DNA from: GCA-002282575 sp964606405
Lineage (GTDB): Bacteria > Pseudomonadota > Gammaproteobacteria > Thiomicrospirales > Thiomicrospiraceae
Reading direction: 5' to 3'
Length of the DNA: 64,000 nucleotides
NCBI GenBank assembly: GCA_964606405.1
Contig: CAZSGH010000012.1
Location: forward strand, 1-64,000
In this document: positions 1-8,510 of the stretch, piece after piece
Position numbering within the stretch: the first letter of the stretch is position 1
How the letters are laid out: every line of letters starts with the position of its first letter
Notes under the pieces: model-generated
Seen by the model: the letters and a program-made list of their open reading frames with translations, nothing else
Told to the model about the DNA's origin: nothing
Database searches by the model: none
Translations under genes and position numbers: made by a program

Positions 1-87
1 GAGAAGGTGAATTATGGGACTTGAGAGATTCTTTAGCAACCCTTTTTTACAGTTTTATTAAATTTATTTATGAGACCACTAACAGTT

Positions 88-121
88 GTGGTTTTAGCTT
101 TTTACAGAACACTAAAACCAC
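88..121 (-). terminator. Inverted repeat downstream of tyrS
   Basis: A 10-bp perfect inverted repeat (GTGGTTTTAG at 88-97 and CTAAAACCAC at 112-121) lies just past the tyrS stop codon. It could stop transcription of the pyrD-tyrS unit. No clean T-run follows it on the minus strand, so it is a weak candidate for an intrinsic terminator. I see no gene in positions 1-131. Confidence 0.4.
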
Positions 122-131
122 TCAAAACACC

Positions 132-1328
132 TTAATTTCGAACTAAACGTGCAAAGTTACGTTTGCCGATTTGATAAACCGCATCCTCACCAACGGGAAT
201 AACTTGATTAGGATTGTCGAGCTTTTCGCCATTACGCTTTAATCCACCCTGTTTAGCTGCCCGAACCACCTCAGAAGAAGAAGAAACAATGCCTGCTCCT
301 TTAAGCGCTTGGGCAATGGTCATTTCACCCTCTACACGATAAGGAGCAAGATCGGTGGGTAGTTCTTTATTCTTAAAGCGTGACTCAAAGTTAGCAAGCA
401 CATCAATAGCAGCTTGCTCGTTATGAAAACGAGCTACTAGCTCTTGTGCTAACTTGACCTTAATATTGCGTGGGTTAGCGCCTGCATCAACCGTTGCTTT
501 GAGTTCGGCAATGGTTTCTAAGCTTTCAAAACTCAGTAGTTCGTAATAGCGCCACATCAAATCATCAGAAATCGACATGACTTTACCGAACATCTCATCG
601 GGCGCATCATTAATACCAATATAGTTGCCAAGCGACTTTGACATTTTCTGTACGCCGTCTAAGCCTTCTAGAATGGGCATCATGAGAACGCATTGCGGCT
701 CTTGTCCTGCATCCTTCTGTAGCTCTCGACCCATCAGTAGGTTAAACTTTTGATCGGTTCCACCCAACTCTAAATCTGACTTGAGCACGACCGAGTCGTG
801 ACCTTGTAATAAAGGATAGAGAAACTCGTGAATGGCGATGGGTTGCTGATTACCGTAACGCTTAGAAAAGTCGTCGCGCTCAAGCATACGGGCAACCGTG
901 CTTTGTGCTGCAAGGCGAATCATGTCTGCACCTGTGAGTTGATTCATCCAACTACCATTAAAGACCACTTCGGTTTTTGCTGGGTCAAGGATTTTGAACA
1001 CTTGGCTGGTGTAGCTTTTGGCGTTTTCGACCACCGCTGCGGCATCGAGCGGCTTACGGGTGATGTTTTTACCAGTGGGGTCACCAATCATAGCGGTAAA
1101 GTCGCCAATCAAAAATAGGATGTGATGCCCAAGGTCTTGCAGTTGACGCAGCTTATTAATCAGAACAGTATGTCCGAGGTGCAAGTCAGGCGCTGTTGGG
1201 TCGAAACCCGCTTTAACGCGCAACGGCGTACCCTTTTTGAGCTTTTTAATTAACTCGTCTTCGATTAATAATTCGGCTGCGCCACGTTTGATAATGGCGA
1301 GGGATTGTTGGATGTGTTGATCGGTCAT
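132..1328 (-). CDS. tyrS: Tyrosyl-tRNA synthetase
   Basis: Charges tRNA-Tyr with tyrosine in the cytoplasm. The 398-residue protein has the class I HIGH signature as HLGH (residues 50-53) and KMSKS (228-232). A C-terminal S4-like RNA-binding domain covers about residues 335-398. The length and short S4 tail fit the roughly 400-residue bacterial TyrRS. It starts at ATG with an AGAG ribosome site just upstream. It lies 18 bp downstream of pyrD on the same strand, so the two are probably co-transcribed. No T-box or attenuator is evident. Identification is secure from family motifs. Confidence 0.97.
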   Translation of the reverse strand: MTDQHIQQSLAIIKRGAAELLIEDELIKKLKKGTPLRVKAGFDPTAPDLHLGHTVLINKLRQLQDLGHHILFLIGDFTAMIGDPTGKNITRKPLDAAAVVENAKSYTSQVFKILDPAKTEVVFNGSWMNQLTGADMIRLAAQSTVARMLERDDFSKRYGNQQPIAIHEFLYPLLQGHDSVVLKSDLELGGTDQKFNLLMGRELQKDAGQEPQCVLMMPILEGLDGVQKMSKSLGNYIGINDAPDEMFGKVMSISDDLMWRYYELLSFESLETIAELKATVDAGANPRNIKVKLAQELVARFHNEQAAIDVLANFESRFKNKELPTDLAPYRVEGEMTIAQALKGAGIVSSSSEVVRAAKQGGLKRNGEKLDNPNQVIPVGEDAVYQIGKRNFARLVRN

Positions 1329-1346
1329 CTTTTTTCTCTGATTTTG

Positions 1347-2315
1347 TTATTTCGTTAAACAACTGGCTGGTGTGCAACCGCTGCTGTTGTCGTGAAGCTC
1401 TAGTGCGCCTGTTAACTGGCTAATATGGGTAAAGCCGTATTTGCTCATATATTTTTGTATGCCTTTGATGATTTTGCCTGCAATCATCGGATCTTTGGCG
1501 AGTGCTGTACCGACACCAACGAGGCTTGCCCCTGCCAGCATAAATTCGATAGCATCTTCGGCATTGGTGATGCCGCCCTGCCCAATAACAGGAATATTAT
1601 GCGCCTTGGCTACCTGATAGATCTTATGCACAGCCAATAGAGCAATCGGTTTAATGGCAGGACCTGAAAGCCCGCCTTGGTTATTGCCTAAGCGCGGCAT
1701 GCGGGTATGAATATCAATCGCCATAGCACTGACGGTATTAATAGCAGACAAGGCGTTGGCGCCTGCTTCGATACAACGACGCGCACTTTCGCCAATGTCG
1801 GTTTGATTGGGCGACAATTTAACAATTAGCGGCTTAGTCGTGGAAGCGCGGCAAGCTTCAACCACTTTCGCAGAGAGATCAGGATCGTTACCAAAGGCAG
1901 CACCGCCTTTTTTGACGTTAGGGCAGGAAATATTAATTTCAATAGCGGGCACAGGGGTTTGATCGAAGGCCTGCGCTAATAAAGCGTATTCGTCGATTGA
2001 AAAGCCTGAAATATTGGGAATGAAATGTGGCTTGCCATCCCAATTCAATTTAGGTAACAAATCGCGAATAACGGCAGCAGCACCTGGATTTTGTAGTCCG
2101 ATGGCATTCATGAGACCATAAGGGGTTTCAGTGACGCGTTCGGGCGGGTTACCATAACGCTCTGCTTCTGTCGTGCCTTTTAAGAAAACAGCACCAACCG
2201 CATCATAATTGAAGCCAGATACTTTTAAGTATTCGGTGCCATAGCCTGCATTACCTGAAAGCAGACAGAGGGGTGTGCTAAAATTAAGCCCCAGAGCAGT
2301 GATGTTAAGTGACAA
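1347..2315 (-). CDS. pyrD: Dihydroorotate dehydrogenase, class 1B type
   Basis: Oxidises dihydroorotate to orotate, the fourth step of pyrimidine synthesis. The 322-residue flavoprotein has the class 1 core: KGTTEAERYGNP near residue 46, AIGLQNPG (71-78), and NISCPNVKKGG around 128-138 with the class 1 active-site Cys at 131. The GQGGI phosphate-binding segment lies near residue 245. It resembles class 1B enzymes, cytosolic and usually paired with the electron-transfer subunit PyrK, not the membrane-bound class 2 enzyme typical of gammaproteobacteria. No pyrK is visible here. The start codon is TTG with AAGGA upstream. It is divergent from trmL with only 18 bp between start codons. Its exact substrate is inferred from family resemblance. 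Confidence 0.85.
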   Translation of the reverse strand: MSLNITALGLNFSTPLCLLSGNAGYGTEYLKVSGFNYDAVGAVFLKGTTEAERYGNPPERVTETPYGLMNAIGLQNPGAAAVIRDLLPKLNWDGKPHFIPNISGFSIDEYALLAQAFDQTPVPAIEINISCPNVKKGGAAFGNDPDLSAKVVEACRASTTKPLIVKLSPNQTDIGESARRCIEAGANALSAINTVSAMAIDIHTRMPRLGNNQGGLSGPAIKPIALLAVHKIYQVAKAHNIPVIGQGGITNAEDAIEFMLAGASLVGVGTALAKDPMIAGKIIKGIQKYMSKYGFTHISQLTGALELHDNSSGCTPASCLTK

Positions 2316-2333
2316 GGGAGTGTCCTTCTTAAA

Positions 2334-2792
2334 ATGAATATTTCGGTTATTTTATACGAACCTGAGATTCCACCCAATACAGGCGCGATTATTCGCTTAT
2401 CTGCCAATGCTGGCGTGAGCTTACATTTGATTGAACCAATGGGCTTTACGCTCGATGAAAAACAAGTTCGCAGGGCTGGCATGGACTATGCGGAGTTGGC
2501 GCATGTGCAGATTCATGCGAGTTTAGCCGACTGTTTGGCTGTATTGCAACCCAAACGTGTATTTGCTTTAACGACAAAAACCAGCAACCAATACGATCAG
2601 GTATCTTACCAAGATGGTGACGCGCTGATGTTTGGTCCTGAGTCGCGCGGTTTGCCAGAGGCGGTACGTATGAGTTTACCAGAGGAACAGCGCATTACGA
2701 TTCCAATGAAAGCGGGCTGTCGTAGCTTAAATTTATCGAATGCCGTGTCCGTTGTGGTGTATGAAGCTTGGCGGCAGATGGGGTTTAATTAA
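2334..2792 (+). CDS. trmL: tRNA (cytidine/uridine-34 2'-O) methyltransferase
   Basis: A small SPOUT methyltransferase that 2'-O-methylates the wobble base of certain tRNA-Leu species using SAM. At 152 residues it matches the minimal TrmL length. The three family motifs are clear: NTGAIIRLSANAG (15-27), FGPESRGLP (100-108) and SLNLSNAVSVVVYE (131-144). These form the trefoil knot that binds SAM. It is divergent from pyrD; the 18-bp gap means each gene's promoter must reach into the other's coding region. Its TAA stop forms the TTAA that borders the MITE-like element immediately downstream. Confidence 0.93.
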   Translation: MNISVILYEPEIPPNTGAIIRLSANAGVSLHLIEPMGFTLDEKQVRRAGMDYAELAHVQIHASLADCLAVLQPKRVFALTTKTSNQYDQVSYQDGDALMFGPESRGLPEAVRMSLPEEQRITIPMKAGCRSLNLSNAVSVVVYEAWRQMGFN

Positions 2793-2945
2793 GGAAACCT
2801 CTAAAAGCCGCACTCAGTGCAATTTTTAGACTTCCCTCATTTATTTCTCCTCTTGTGGAAGGGCGTTAATCAATAAGTTACATGTTGTTATCATTATAAT
2901 TCCTTCCCCCAGACCCCCAACCCTCATGGGTTTTTAGAGATGCTC
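2793..2945. repeat. MITE-like element, full-length copy A
   Basis: A 153-bp intergenic element with inverted ends (ACCTCTAAAA at left, TTTTTAGAGAT at right) flanked on both sides by TTAA. Its reverse complement aligns along its length with the copy near 47779-47932. Shared blocks are GGGGGTCTGGGGGAAGG, CATGTAACT, ATTGATT, CCCTTCCAC, AATAAA and CTAAAAATTG. No open reading frame is inside. The flanks fit a TA or TTAA target duplication; mobilisation in trans by an IS630/mariner-type enzyme is inference. Confidence 0.7.
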
Positions 2946-3059
2946 TTAACCACGCAATGCTGCAACTGCCTTTTCTGCATGAGCTCGATGTGCAGCGGCG
3001 ACAACCTCTTTGGATACCATGATTTTGCCGATGGTGAAAATCACCCCTGCCGCCACCAC
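2946..3059 (-). CDS. Possible 37-codon small ORF after the TrmH gene
   Basis: A GTG-started reading frame overlaps the last codons of the upstream TrmH-family gene and ends in TAA at the TTAA border of the repeat. It would encode VAAGVIFTIGK followed by an Ala/His/Lys-rich stretch ending VAALRG. The codons look bacterial, but there is no separate ribosome site and no family I recognise. It could be a remnant of a gene cut off by the repeat insertion, or chance. Confidence 0.15.
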   Translation of the reverse strand: MVAAGVIFTIGKIMVSKEVVAAAHRAHAEKAVAALRG

Positions 3060-3811
3060 TCACCCAAAATGAGTGCTGTGGCAACGCTGACATTCAGCGA
3101 CTCTACCGCCCCCGTTCCCGAGATATTAATGGGCAAGTCACCCATAGCTGCGACCTTTTTAGAAACGCCACTACTTTCTTCGCCAAAAACAATAACGACT
3201 TTATTCGGTAACTTGCTTTGATACAAATCTGTACCACGATGACTTGAGGTGGTAATGAGGGTATAACCTGCTTTACGAAAGTTTGATAACGCATGAGCAA
3301 AGTCGGGCGCGAAAATAGGATAAAGCACTTCCGCACCACCTTCGGCAACACGGGCTGCCGAACCAGAAAAGAGCATGTCAGGTTCGGGCAAAATAATGCC
3401 TTTGACACCAAAATGCGCTGCCGAGCGCATAATTGCACCCAAGTTATGCGGATTGCCGATGTTTTCTAGTGCTAATACACAATCACGATCACTATCTTGC
3501 ATCCCTTTTAGATAACTTTGTACCGACAAGACGGGCGGTTTACGCACAGTTAGGCTCACGCCACCATGATGTTGGCTGCCTGTGATACGTTCTAACTCTG
3601 CTTCATCAACAACCTTGTATGCTTTACGCTCGGAGGCTAAGGCACGCATGGCATCCGCAAAGCGGGGCGCGGTTTCGGGGGTAAAAAAGGCTTTAACCAC
3701 GTCATCAAAACGATTGAATAAAGCAGCACGGCAGGCATTTTCGCCATAAATAATGGCTTCTTGCTGACGTTGTTCGCGCAGTTGATGCGCAGAGGGACGG
3801 TTATTACCCAT
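3041..3811 (-). CDS. TrmH/SpoU-family RNA 2'-O-methyltransferase
   Basis: A 256-residue SAM-dependent RNA ribose methyltransferase. An N-terminal L30e-like substrate-binding region (about 15-95) precedes a SPOUT catalytic domain with motif 1 NPHNLGAIMRSAAHFG (120-135), motif 2 FGEESSGV (209-216) and motif 3 ISGTGAVESLNVSVATA (230-246). The layout matches RlmB and the E. coli YfiF/TrmG group; the RNA target cannot be told from sequence, so I give no symbol. Its ATG overlaps the 3' end of the dctM-like gene by 8 bp, so it is the last gene of the TRAP unit and probably translated by coupling. Confidence 0.88.
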   Translation of the reverse strand: MGNNRPSAHQLREQRQQEAIIYGENACRAALFNRFDDVVKAFFTPETAPRFADAMRALASERKAYKVVDEAELERITGSQHHGGVSLTVRKPPVLSVQSYLKGMQDSDRDCVLALENIGNPHNLGAIMRSAAHFGVKGIILPEPDMLFSGSAARVAEGGAEVLYPIFAPDFAHALSNFRKAGYTLITTSSHRGTDLYQSKLPNKVVIVFGEESSGVSKKVAAMGDLPINISGTGAVESLNVSVATALILGEWWRQG

Positions 3812-5165
3812 AAATCACCTTCGGTAGCCAAGTGGCGAGTTGTGGAAAGAAAGATAACACAATCAGCATACTCAGCTGAATGAGAATAAAAGGAATCACG
3901 CCTTGGTAAATCTCTGACGAAGAAATGCTCGCAGGCGCAACACCACGCAGGTAGAAGAGCGCAAAGCCAAAGGGTGGCGTTAAGAAAGAGGTTTGTAAGT
4001 TAATGGCAATCATAATGCCTAACCAAACAGGATCAACACCCATCGTGAGTAAAATAGGCGCAACAATCGGTACAACAACAAAGGTGATTTCGATAAAGTC
4101 TAAAAAGAAGCCCAAAATAAACAGCAGTAGCATCACAATGAACATAACGGTGAATACGCCACCTGGTAGGTCGGTGAGTAATTCACGAACCGCATCATCG
4201 CCACCTAACCCACGGAAAACAAGAGAAAAGAATATCGCACCGATAAGAATGGCAAAAATCATGCTGTTGACTTTAACCGCCTCTAAGCCAGATGCTTGCA
4301 GCAATGGCAGATTCAAACGCCCACGAAGCACGCCCAAAATCAGCGCTCCCATAGCACCGACAGCAGCCGATTCGGTAGCGGTAGCATAACCACCAATAAT
4401 CGAACCGAGAACCAAAAACACTAACAACAATGGCGGCACTAAAGAAATCATGACTTCGCGCAAAGTTGGTTTAGGTGGTAGCAATTCTTTGGCAATCGGC
4501 GGTTGTTTGCGTGCGTGCCACACCATAAATAAGGCATACATGGCTGCGAGCAATAAGCCTGGAATCATCGCACCCGCAAACAAATCACCAACCGATAAGG
4601 TGTCAGGATTAAAAATGCCCATTTTGAGCTGTGCTTGTTGATAGGCCGAAGAGAGAATATCGCCCAATAAAATAAGGATGATTGAAGGCGGAATAATTTG
4701 CCCCAAGGTTCCCGAGGCGCAAACCAAACCACAAGACAACTTAGGACAGTAGCCTTCTTTAAGCATCGCTGGCAAAGCGATTAAGCCCATGGCAACAACG
4801 GTCGCGCCGACAATCCCCGTACTAGCAGCCAATAGCACACCGACACCGACAACCGCTAATGCCAAACCACCACGCACCCCCGCCATCATTTTAGATGCAG
4901 TAAGTAATAAGTCTTCTGCCAAGCGTGATTTTTCGAGCAAAATACCCATTAGCACAAACAGCGGAATGGCTAATAATTGACTATTCGTGACCAGAGACCA
5001 AATTCGGTTCGGCAATGCGGTTAAAAACGAGGCATCGAAATAGCCAAATGCGCCCGCAATCAGCGAAAAAACGAGCGAAGCACCCGCCAGCGTAAAAGCA
5101 ACAGGAAACCCCATAATCAGGAGCATAAAGGTAAAAGCAAAAAAGAGAAGGGCTAAGAGTTCCAT
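3804..5165 (-). CDS. dctM: TRAP transporter large permease (DctM family)
   Basis: Inner-membrane transport subunit of a tripartite ATP-independent periplasmic transporter, driving sodium- or proton-coupled uptake usually of organic acids. The 453-residue protein is hydrophobic throughout with about 12 membrane segments. It carries typical DctM elements such as GIVGATVVAMGLIALP near residue 118 and GQIIPPSIILILLG near 155. It follows the small permease gene by 10 bp. The expected periplasmic binding protein DctP is not in this window, so the substrate is unknown and the binding protein must be encoded elsewhere or is missing. Confidence 0.92.
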   Translation of the reverse strand: MELLALLFFAFTFMLLIMGFPVAFTLAGASLVFSLIAGAFGYFDASFLTALPNRIWSLVTNSQLLAIPLFVLMGILLEKSRLAEDLLLTASKMMAGVRGGLALAVVGVGVLLAASTGIVGATVVAMGLIALPAMLKEGYCPKLSCGLVCASGTLGQIIPPSIILILLGDILSSAYQQAQLKMGIFNPDTLSVGDLFAGAMIPGLLLAAMYALFMVWHARKQPPIAKELLPPKPTLREVMISLVPPLLLVFLVLGSIIGGYATATESAAVGAMGALILGVLRGRLNLPLLQASGLEAVKVNSMIFAILIGAIFFSLVFRGLGGDDAVRELLTDLPGGVFTVMFIVMLLLFILGFFLDFIEITFVVVPIVAPILLTMGVDPVWLGIMIAINLQTSFLTPPFGFALFYLRGVAPASISSSEIYQGVIPFILIQLSMLIVLSFFPQLATWLPKVIYG

Positions 5166-5174
5166 TGATAATCC

Positions 5175-5699
5175 TTATAGCTCATGTTGCTGTTCGACTG
5201 GCATCTTGATGTCTTGCCCACGCCATGCTAAAAAAGCACGATAGCCAAAGGCAATCGCTGCTAACAATAACAGCGCATCACCGAGCAGCATGAGCGACTT
5301 AATCCAATAGACGCCCGCCAAACCGCCTGCGTCTCCCGAGCCTTCGTGCATTGCCCACGAGCGAGCGACGTAATCCCAACCAAACCAACCGATCGCAACA
5401 ATCATTGGCAATAGCAGCACCAGCACCCCCACAAAGTCAACCAGCGCACGGGTTTTATCTTGCCAGCGTGACGACCAGACATCGACGCGCACATGGGCAT
5501 TTGCTGTGAGTGTGACCGAAATACCGAGCAACACCAGTAACGCATTGAGATACAGCACAGTATCTTGCAAGGCTGTCGAGCCGACACCAAAACCATAACG
5601 CAACACCAGCACACTACTCGCCAACACTGCCAAACCCAACATTAACCAAGCCAAGACAACGCCTAATCGCTCTAAGCTCGATTCAATCACCCTCACCAC
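5175..5699 (-). CDS. dctQ: TRAP transporter small permease (DctQ family)
   Basis: Small membrane partner of the large permease, thought to stabilise it and help dock the binding protein. The 174 residues hold four hydrophobic helices (roughly 13-33, 46-66, 88-108 and 133-155), the usual DctQ plan. The start is GTG at 5699 with AAGGAA 7-8 bases upstream. It leads the minus-strand unit dctQ-dctM-trmH-like. It is divergent from priA, with a short MITE-like copy in between. Confidence 0.85.
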   Translation of the reverse strand: MVRVIESSLERLGVVLAWLMLGLAVLASSVLVLRYGFGVGSTALQDTVLYLNALLVLLGISVTLTANAHVRVDVWSSRWQDKTRALVDFVGVLVLLLPMIVAIGWFGWDYVARSWAMHEGSGDAGGLAGVYWIKSLMLLGDALLLLAAIAFGYRAFLAWRGQDIKMPVEQQHEL

Positions 5700-5720
5700 A
5701 GCAAGATTCCTTTATAATCT

Positions 5721-5763
5721 AGGGGAACTTCTAAAACTTCGCTGCGCTTGTTTTTAGCGTCCC
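5721..5763. repeat. Short MITE-like copy C
   Basis: A 43-bp version of the TAGGG-ACTTCTAAAAC repeat: left end GGGGAACTTCTAAAAC, right end GTTTTTAGCGTCCC, forming an imperfect hairpin. It lies between the divergent dctQ and priA genes and so sits in their shared promoter region. Confidence 0.55.
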
Positions 5764-5813
5764 ATTTACACTTATTGCTATTTTACCCTAAAAAAAGATA
5801 AAGACAGCTCGTT

Positions 5814-7784
5814 ATGCCCACTGCTTACCAAATTGCCGTCACGGGTACGCCCTTGCCACCGCTCACCTATTTGGGAGAAGACAATCTGAGAACAGGGTTG
5901 CGGGTGATTGTGCCTGTGAGTAATCGGCAACAAGTGGGGCTGATTTTAGGCATTGATGAAGCACCCAACGTCAAGTTTACCCTGCGCGACATCATTGCTG
6001 TGCTAGATGAAACACCATTGTGGACAACGCCAGAACTCGCCTTGCTCGATTGGTGTAGCCGCTATTATCACGCCAACTGGGGACGGGTGCTCGAAACCGC
6101 GTTACCGACGGTATTGCGTCAGGCAAAAATCGCTAAGCCGAGTAAACGTCCGTTAAGTGTACAGCCCGCACAACCCAACCTTGTCACGCTCAACGATGAG
6201 CAAAGCGCAGCGTTTCGTGCCGTGCAACAACTGTTAGGTCGTTTTAGCGTCAGTTTATTGGAAGGGGTAACAGGGAGCGGAAAAACCGAGGTTTATGCCA
6301 GCATCATCAGTGAGGTGCTTGCGAAGGGACAACAAGCCTTATTACTGGTACCCGAGATCGGCTTAACACCCCAAATGCTCGCCCGACTTGAACAACGACT
6401 CGGCACTGCCCCCATTGCCCTACATTCGGGACTCACCGATGTGGCGCGCGGCAAGGTCTGGCAACTGACCCGACAAGGCGAACCCTTATTGCTGATTGGT
6501 ACACGTTCGGCGATTTTTGCGCCCTTACCCAAGCTTGGGCTAATCATTGTCGACGAAGAACACGACGGTTCTTACAAGCAGCAAGACAGCATCCGCTATC
6601 ATGCACGCGATGTGGCGATTATGCGCGGCAAATTGCAAGCTTGCCCTGTGCTGTTAGGGTCGGCAACGCCATCGCTGGAAAGCCTTGCTAATGTGGCGCA
6701 ACATAAATACAGCCTGCTGCGACTAACTCAACGCGCCAACAGCCAACCCGTTCCGCAGTTGTTGGCAATCGATATGCGTGCGCAAAAGCTGGAAGGCGCT
6801 TTGTCACCACAACTGCTGGCAGCGATTCAAAGCGCACTCGATAACGATGAGCAGGTGTTGTTGTTTTTAAATCGGCGCGGTTATGCCCCAGTGCTGATGT
6901 GTCACGATTGCGGACACACGCTTGATTGCCCTGCTTGCGAAGTGCCTTACACCTTTCATCGCAGCAAGCCGAATTTGCGTTGTCATCATTGTGGACGGGT
7001 GGCACATAGCCCCAGTGAATGTCCCCAATGTGGCTCGCAAAACTGGCATTTAGTCGGACAGGGAACGCAACAACTCGAAGAAGTATTAGCAGGGCATTTT
7101 CCACATTACCCTGTACTACGCATCGACCGTGACAGCGCACAAGGCAAAGACAAGCTACCCGAACTATTAGCGCAAGTACGTGATGGCAGCGCAAAGCTGA
7201 TTTTAGGGACACAAATGCTCGCCAAGGGACATGACTTCGCGGGTATTCAACTTGTTGGGATTATCGATGTCGATAGTGCACTCTTTGCCCGTGACTTTCG
7301 CACATTAGAGCGACTGGCTCAGTTGGTCACACAGGTTTCGGGGCGTGCAGGGCGCGGCAATAAAGCAGGCAAGGTCTTGTTACAAACCCATCAGCCACAT
7401 CATTCGTTTGTACAGTCGTTGCTAACGCAGCCTTATGATGTCATCGCACAAGACTTATTGGCAGAGCGACAAGAAACCCATTTACCGCCCTTTGGGCACA
7501 GTGCATGGCTAATGGCAGAGGGTCGAAAACTGGAAGCGGTGCAACAGCAATTGAATGGTTTATTGGCGCACATCAGCGACCCACAGGTTCAGGTGTCAGG
7601 ACCCATGCCTGCGTTAATGCATCGTCGGCAATATCATTATCGAGAGTTGTTGTGGTTGCAGTCGGATAACCGCGCTGCGCTACATACGACCATTAGCCAA
7701 CTCTTGGATGCCCTGAATCAGCCCAATGTGGCGGTGAGTGGCGTCAGGGTGTTTTTGGATATTGATCCGCAGGATATGCCGTAA
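5814..7784 (+). CDS. priA: Primosomal replication restart helicase PriA
   Basis: A 3'-5' superfamily 2 helicase that recognises stalled forks and reloads the replisome. The 656-residue protein is slightly shorter than E. coli PriA (732). It shows Walker A GVTGSGKT (151-158), DEEHD box (247-251), SATPS motif III near 283, and eight Cys at 363, 366, 372, 375, 390, 393, 403 and 406 that bind two zincs. The N-terminal 3'BD region covers about 1-105. It ends 58 bp before a convergent outer-membrane protein gene, with a two-way terminator between them. Confidence 0.97.
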   Translation: MPTAYQIAVTGTPLPPLTYLGEDNLRTGLRVIVPVSNRQQVGLILGIDEAPNVKFTLRDIIAVLDETPLWTTPELALLDWCSRYYHANWGRVLETALPTVLRQAKIAKPSKRPLSVQPAQPNLVTLNDEQSAAFRAVQQLLGRFSVSLLEGVTGSGKTEVYASIISEVLAKGQQALLLVPEIGLTPQMLARLEQRLGTAPIALHSGLTDVARGKVWQLTRQGEPLLLIGTRSAIFAPLPKLGLIIVDEEHDGSYKQQDSIRYHARDVAIMRGKLQACPVLLGSATPSLESLANVAQHKYSLLRLTQRANSQPVPQLLAIDMRAQKLEGALSPQLLAAIQSALDNDEQVLLFLNRRGYAPVLMCHDCGHTLDCPACEVPYTFHRSKPNLRCHHCGRVAHSPSECPQCGSQNWHLVGQGTQQLEEVLAGHFPHYPVLRIDRDSAQGKDKLPELLAQVRDGSAKLILGTQMLAKGHDFAGIQLVGIIDVDSALFARDFRTLERLAQLVTQVSGRAGRGNKAGKVLLQTHQPHHSFVQSLLTQPYDVIAQDLLAERQETHLPPFGHSAWLMAEGRKLEAVQQQLNGLLAHISDPQVQVSGPMPALMHRRQYHYRELLWLQSDNRAALHTTISQLLDALNQPNVAVSGVRVFLDIDPQDMP

Positions 7785-7797
7785 CAATAAACAATAA

Positions 7798-7821
7798 AAA
7801 AGGACACCGAAGTGTCCTTTT
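7798..7821. terminator. Bidirectional intrinsic terminator
   Basis: A perfect 10-bp stem AAAAGGACAC / GTGTCCTTTT around a CGAA tetraloop lies between the convergent priA and outer-membrane protein genes. The A- and T-rich arms let it serve both directions. Confidence 0.85.
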
Positions 7822-7841
7822 GAGTCTGTAGCAACAGCACC

Positions 7842-8462
7842 TTAGAAAGTGTAACCGACGCCCAGCTTAACAATAGGGAAGAAGCCTAACGCATTGTCGC
7901 GGGCTTTGTTACGTTCTACATCAATGTCTGCCTGAGAAATCAGTCCCGTGCTTTCCGACAAGCTCACATCTGGCTTACCTGTTAGCATCGCACCCAACTC
8001 GGTATTAAAGAACAAACCACCGTTACGTGGCGCATGGTTACCCCAACCTAAAGACACATAAGGGGCACTACCGTACTTGATTTGACCAATCGCCGTACCA
8101 TTTTGCGTCTGACCGTTAAAAGTGTAAGTTCCCGTTGTATTAATATCTAACTTAACATCGGAAAACGCATAACCTGCCGACAAACGAAATGAACCACCGA
8201 ATGGATGCCAATCAGCACCTAACGTTTTATAACCTGTATCTAAACTATAGTTATAAGTGGTTAGATCGGGTGTGGTTGTGCCAGACATGCTCAAGCCACC
8301 ATTAAGACCCGCACGTAAATTAACGAAATCGGGCATCACGGCATAGCCTAAATCGACACCCAAACCACCCAAGCCATAGTTAACGCTTGCGCCCATACCC
8401 TCTGCCAAGGCTGAACCTGAAACCAATGTTGCTGCAACCGCAGCGAGAACCAACTTGCGCAT
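7842..8462 (-). CDS. Small outer-membrane beta-barrel protein
   Basis: A 206-residue exported protein. The first 20 residues form a classical signal peptide (MRKLVLAAVAATLVSGSALA) with cleavage expected before EGMG. The mature part alternates Gly/aromatic strands (for example LGGLGVDLGYAV, APYVSLGWGNH, IVKLGVGYTF) and ends in Phe, the signal for the BAM machinery. Such proteins are usually 8-stranded barrels. Function is unknown. A strong AAGGAG ribosome site lies 6 bases before ATG. It appears to be a single gene ending at the shared terminator. Confidence 0.8.
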   Translation of the reverse strand: MRKLVLAAVAATLVSGSALAEGMGASVNYGLGGLGVDLGYAVMPDFVNLRAGLNGGLSMSGTTTPDLTTYNYSLDTGYKTLGADWHPFGGSFRLSAGYAFSDVKLDINTTGTYTFNGQTQNGTAIGQIKYGSAPYVSLGWGNHAPRNGGLFFNTELGAMLTGKPDVSLSESTGLISQADIDVERNKARDNALGFFPIVKLGVGYTF

Positions 8463-8510
8463 AAAGCACTCCTTGCTATTTTAAAATGACCAAAAAATTA
8501 CCTAACAATT

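Noticed and set aside
1..131. Possible rRNA or tRNA at the left edge next to tyrS
   Set aside because: No rRNA or tRNA-like fold is recognisable in these bases.
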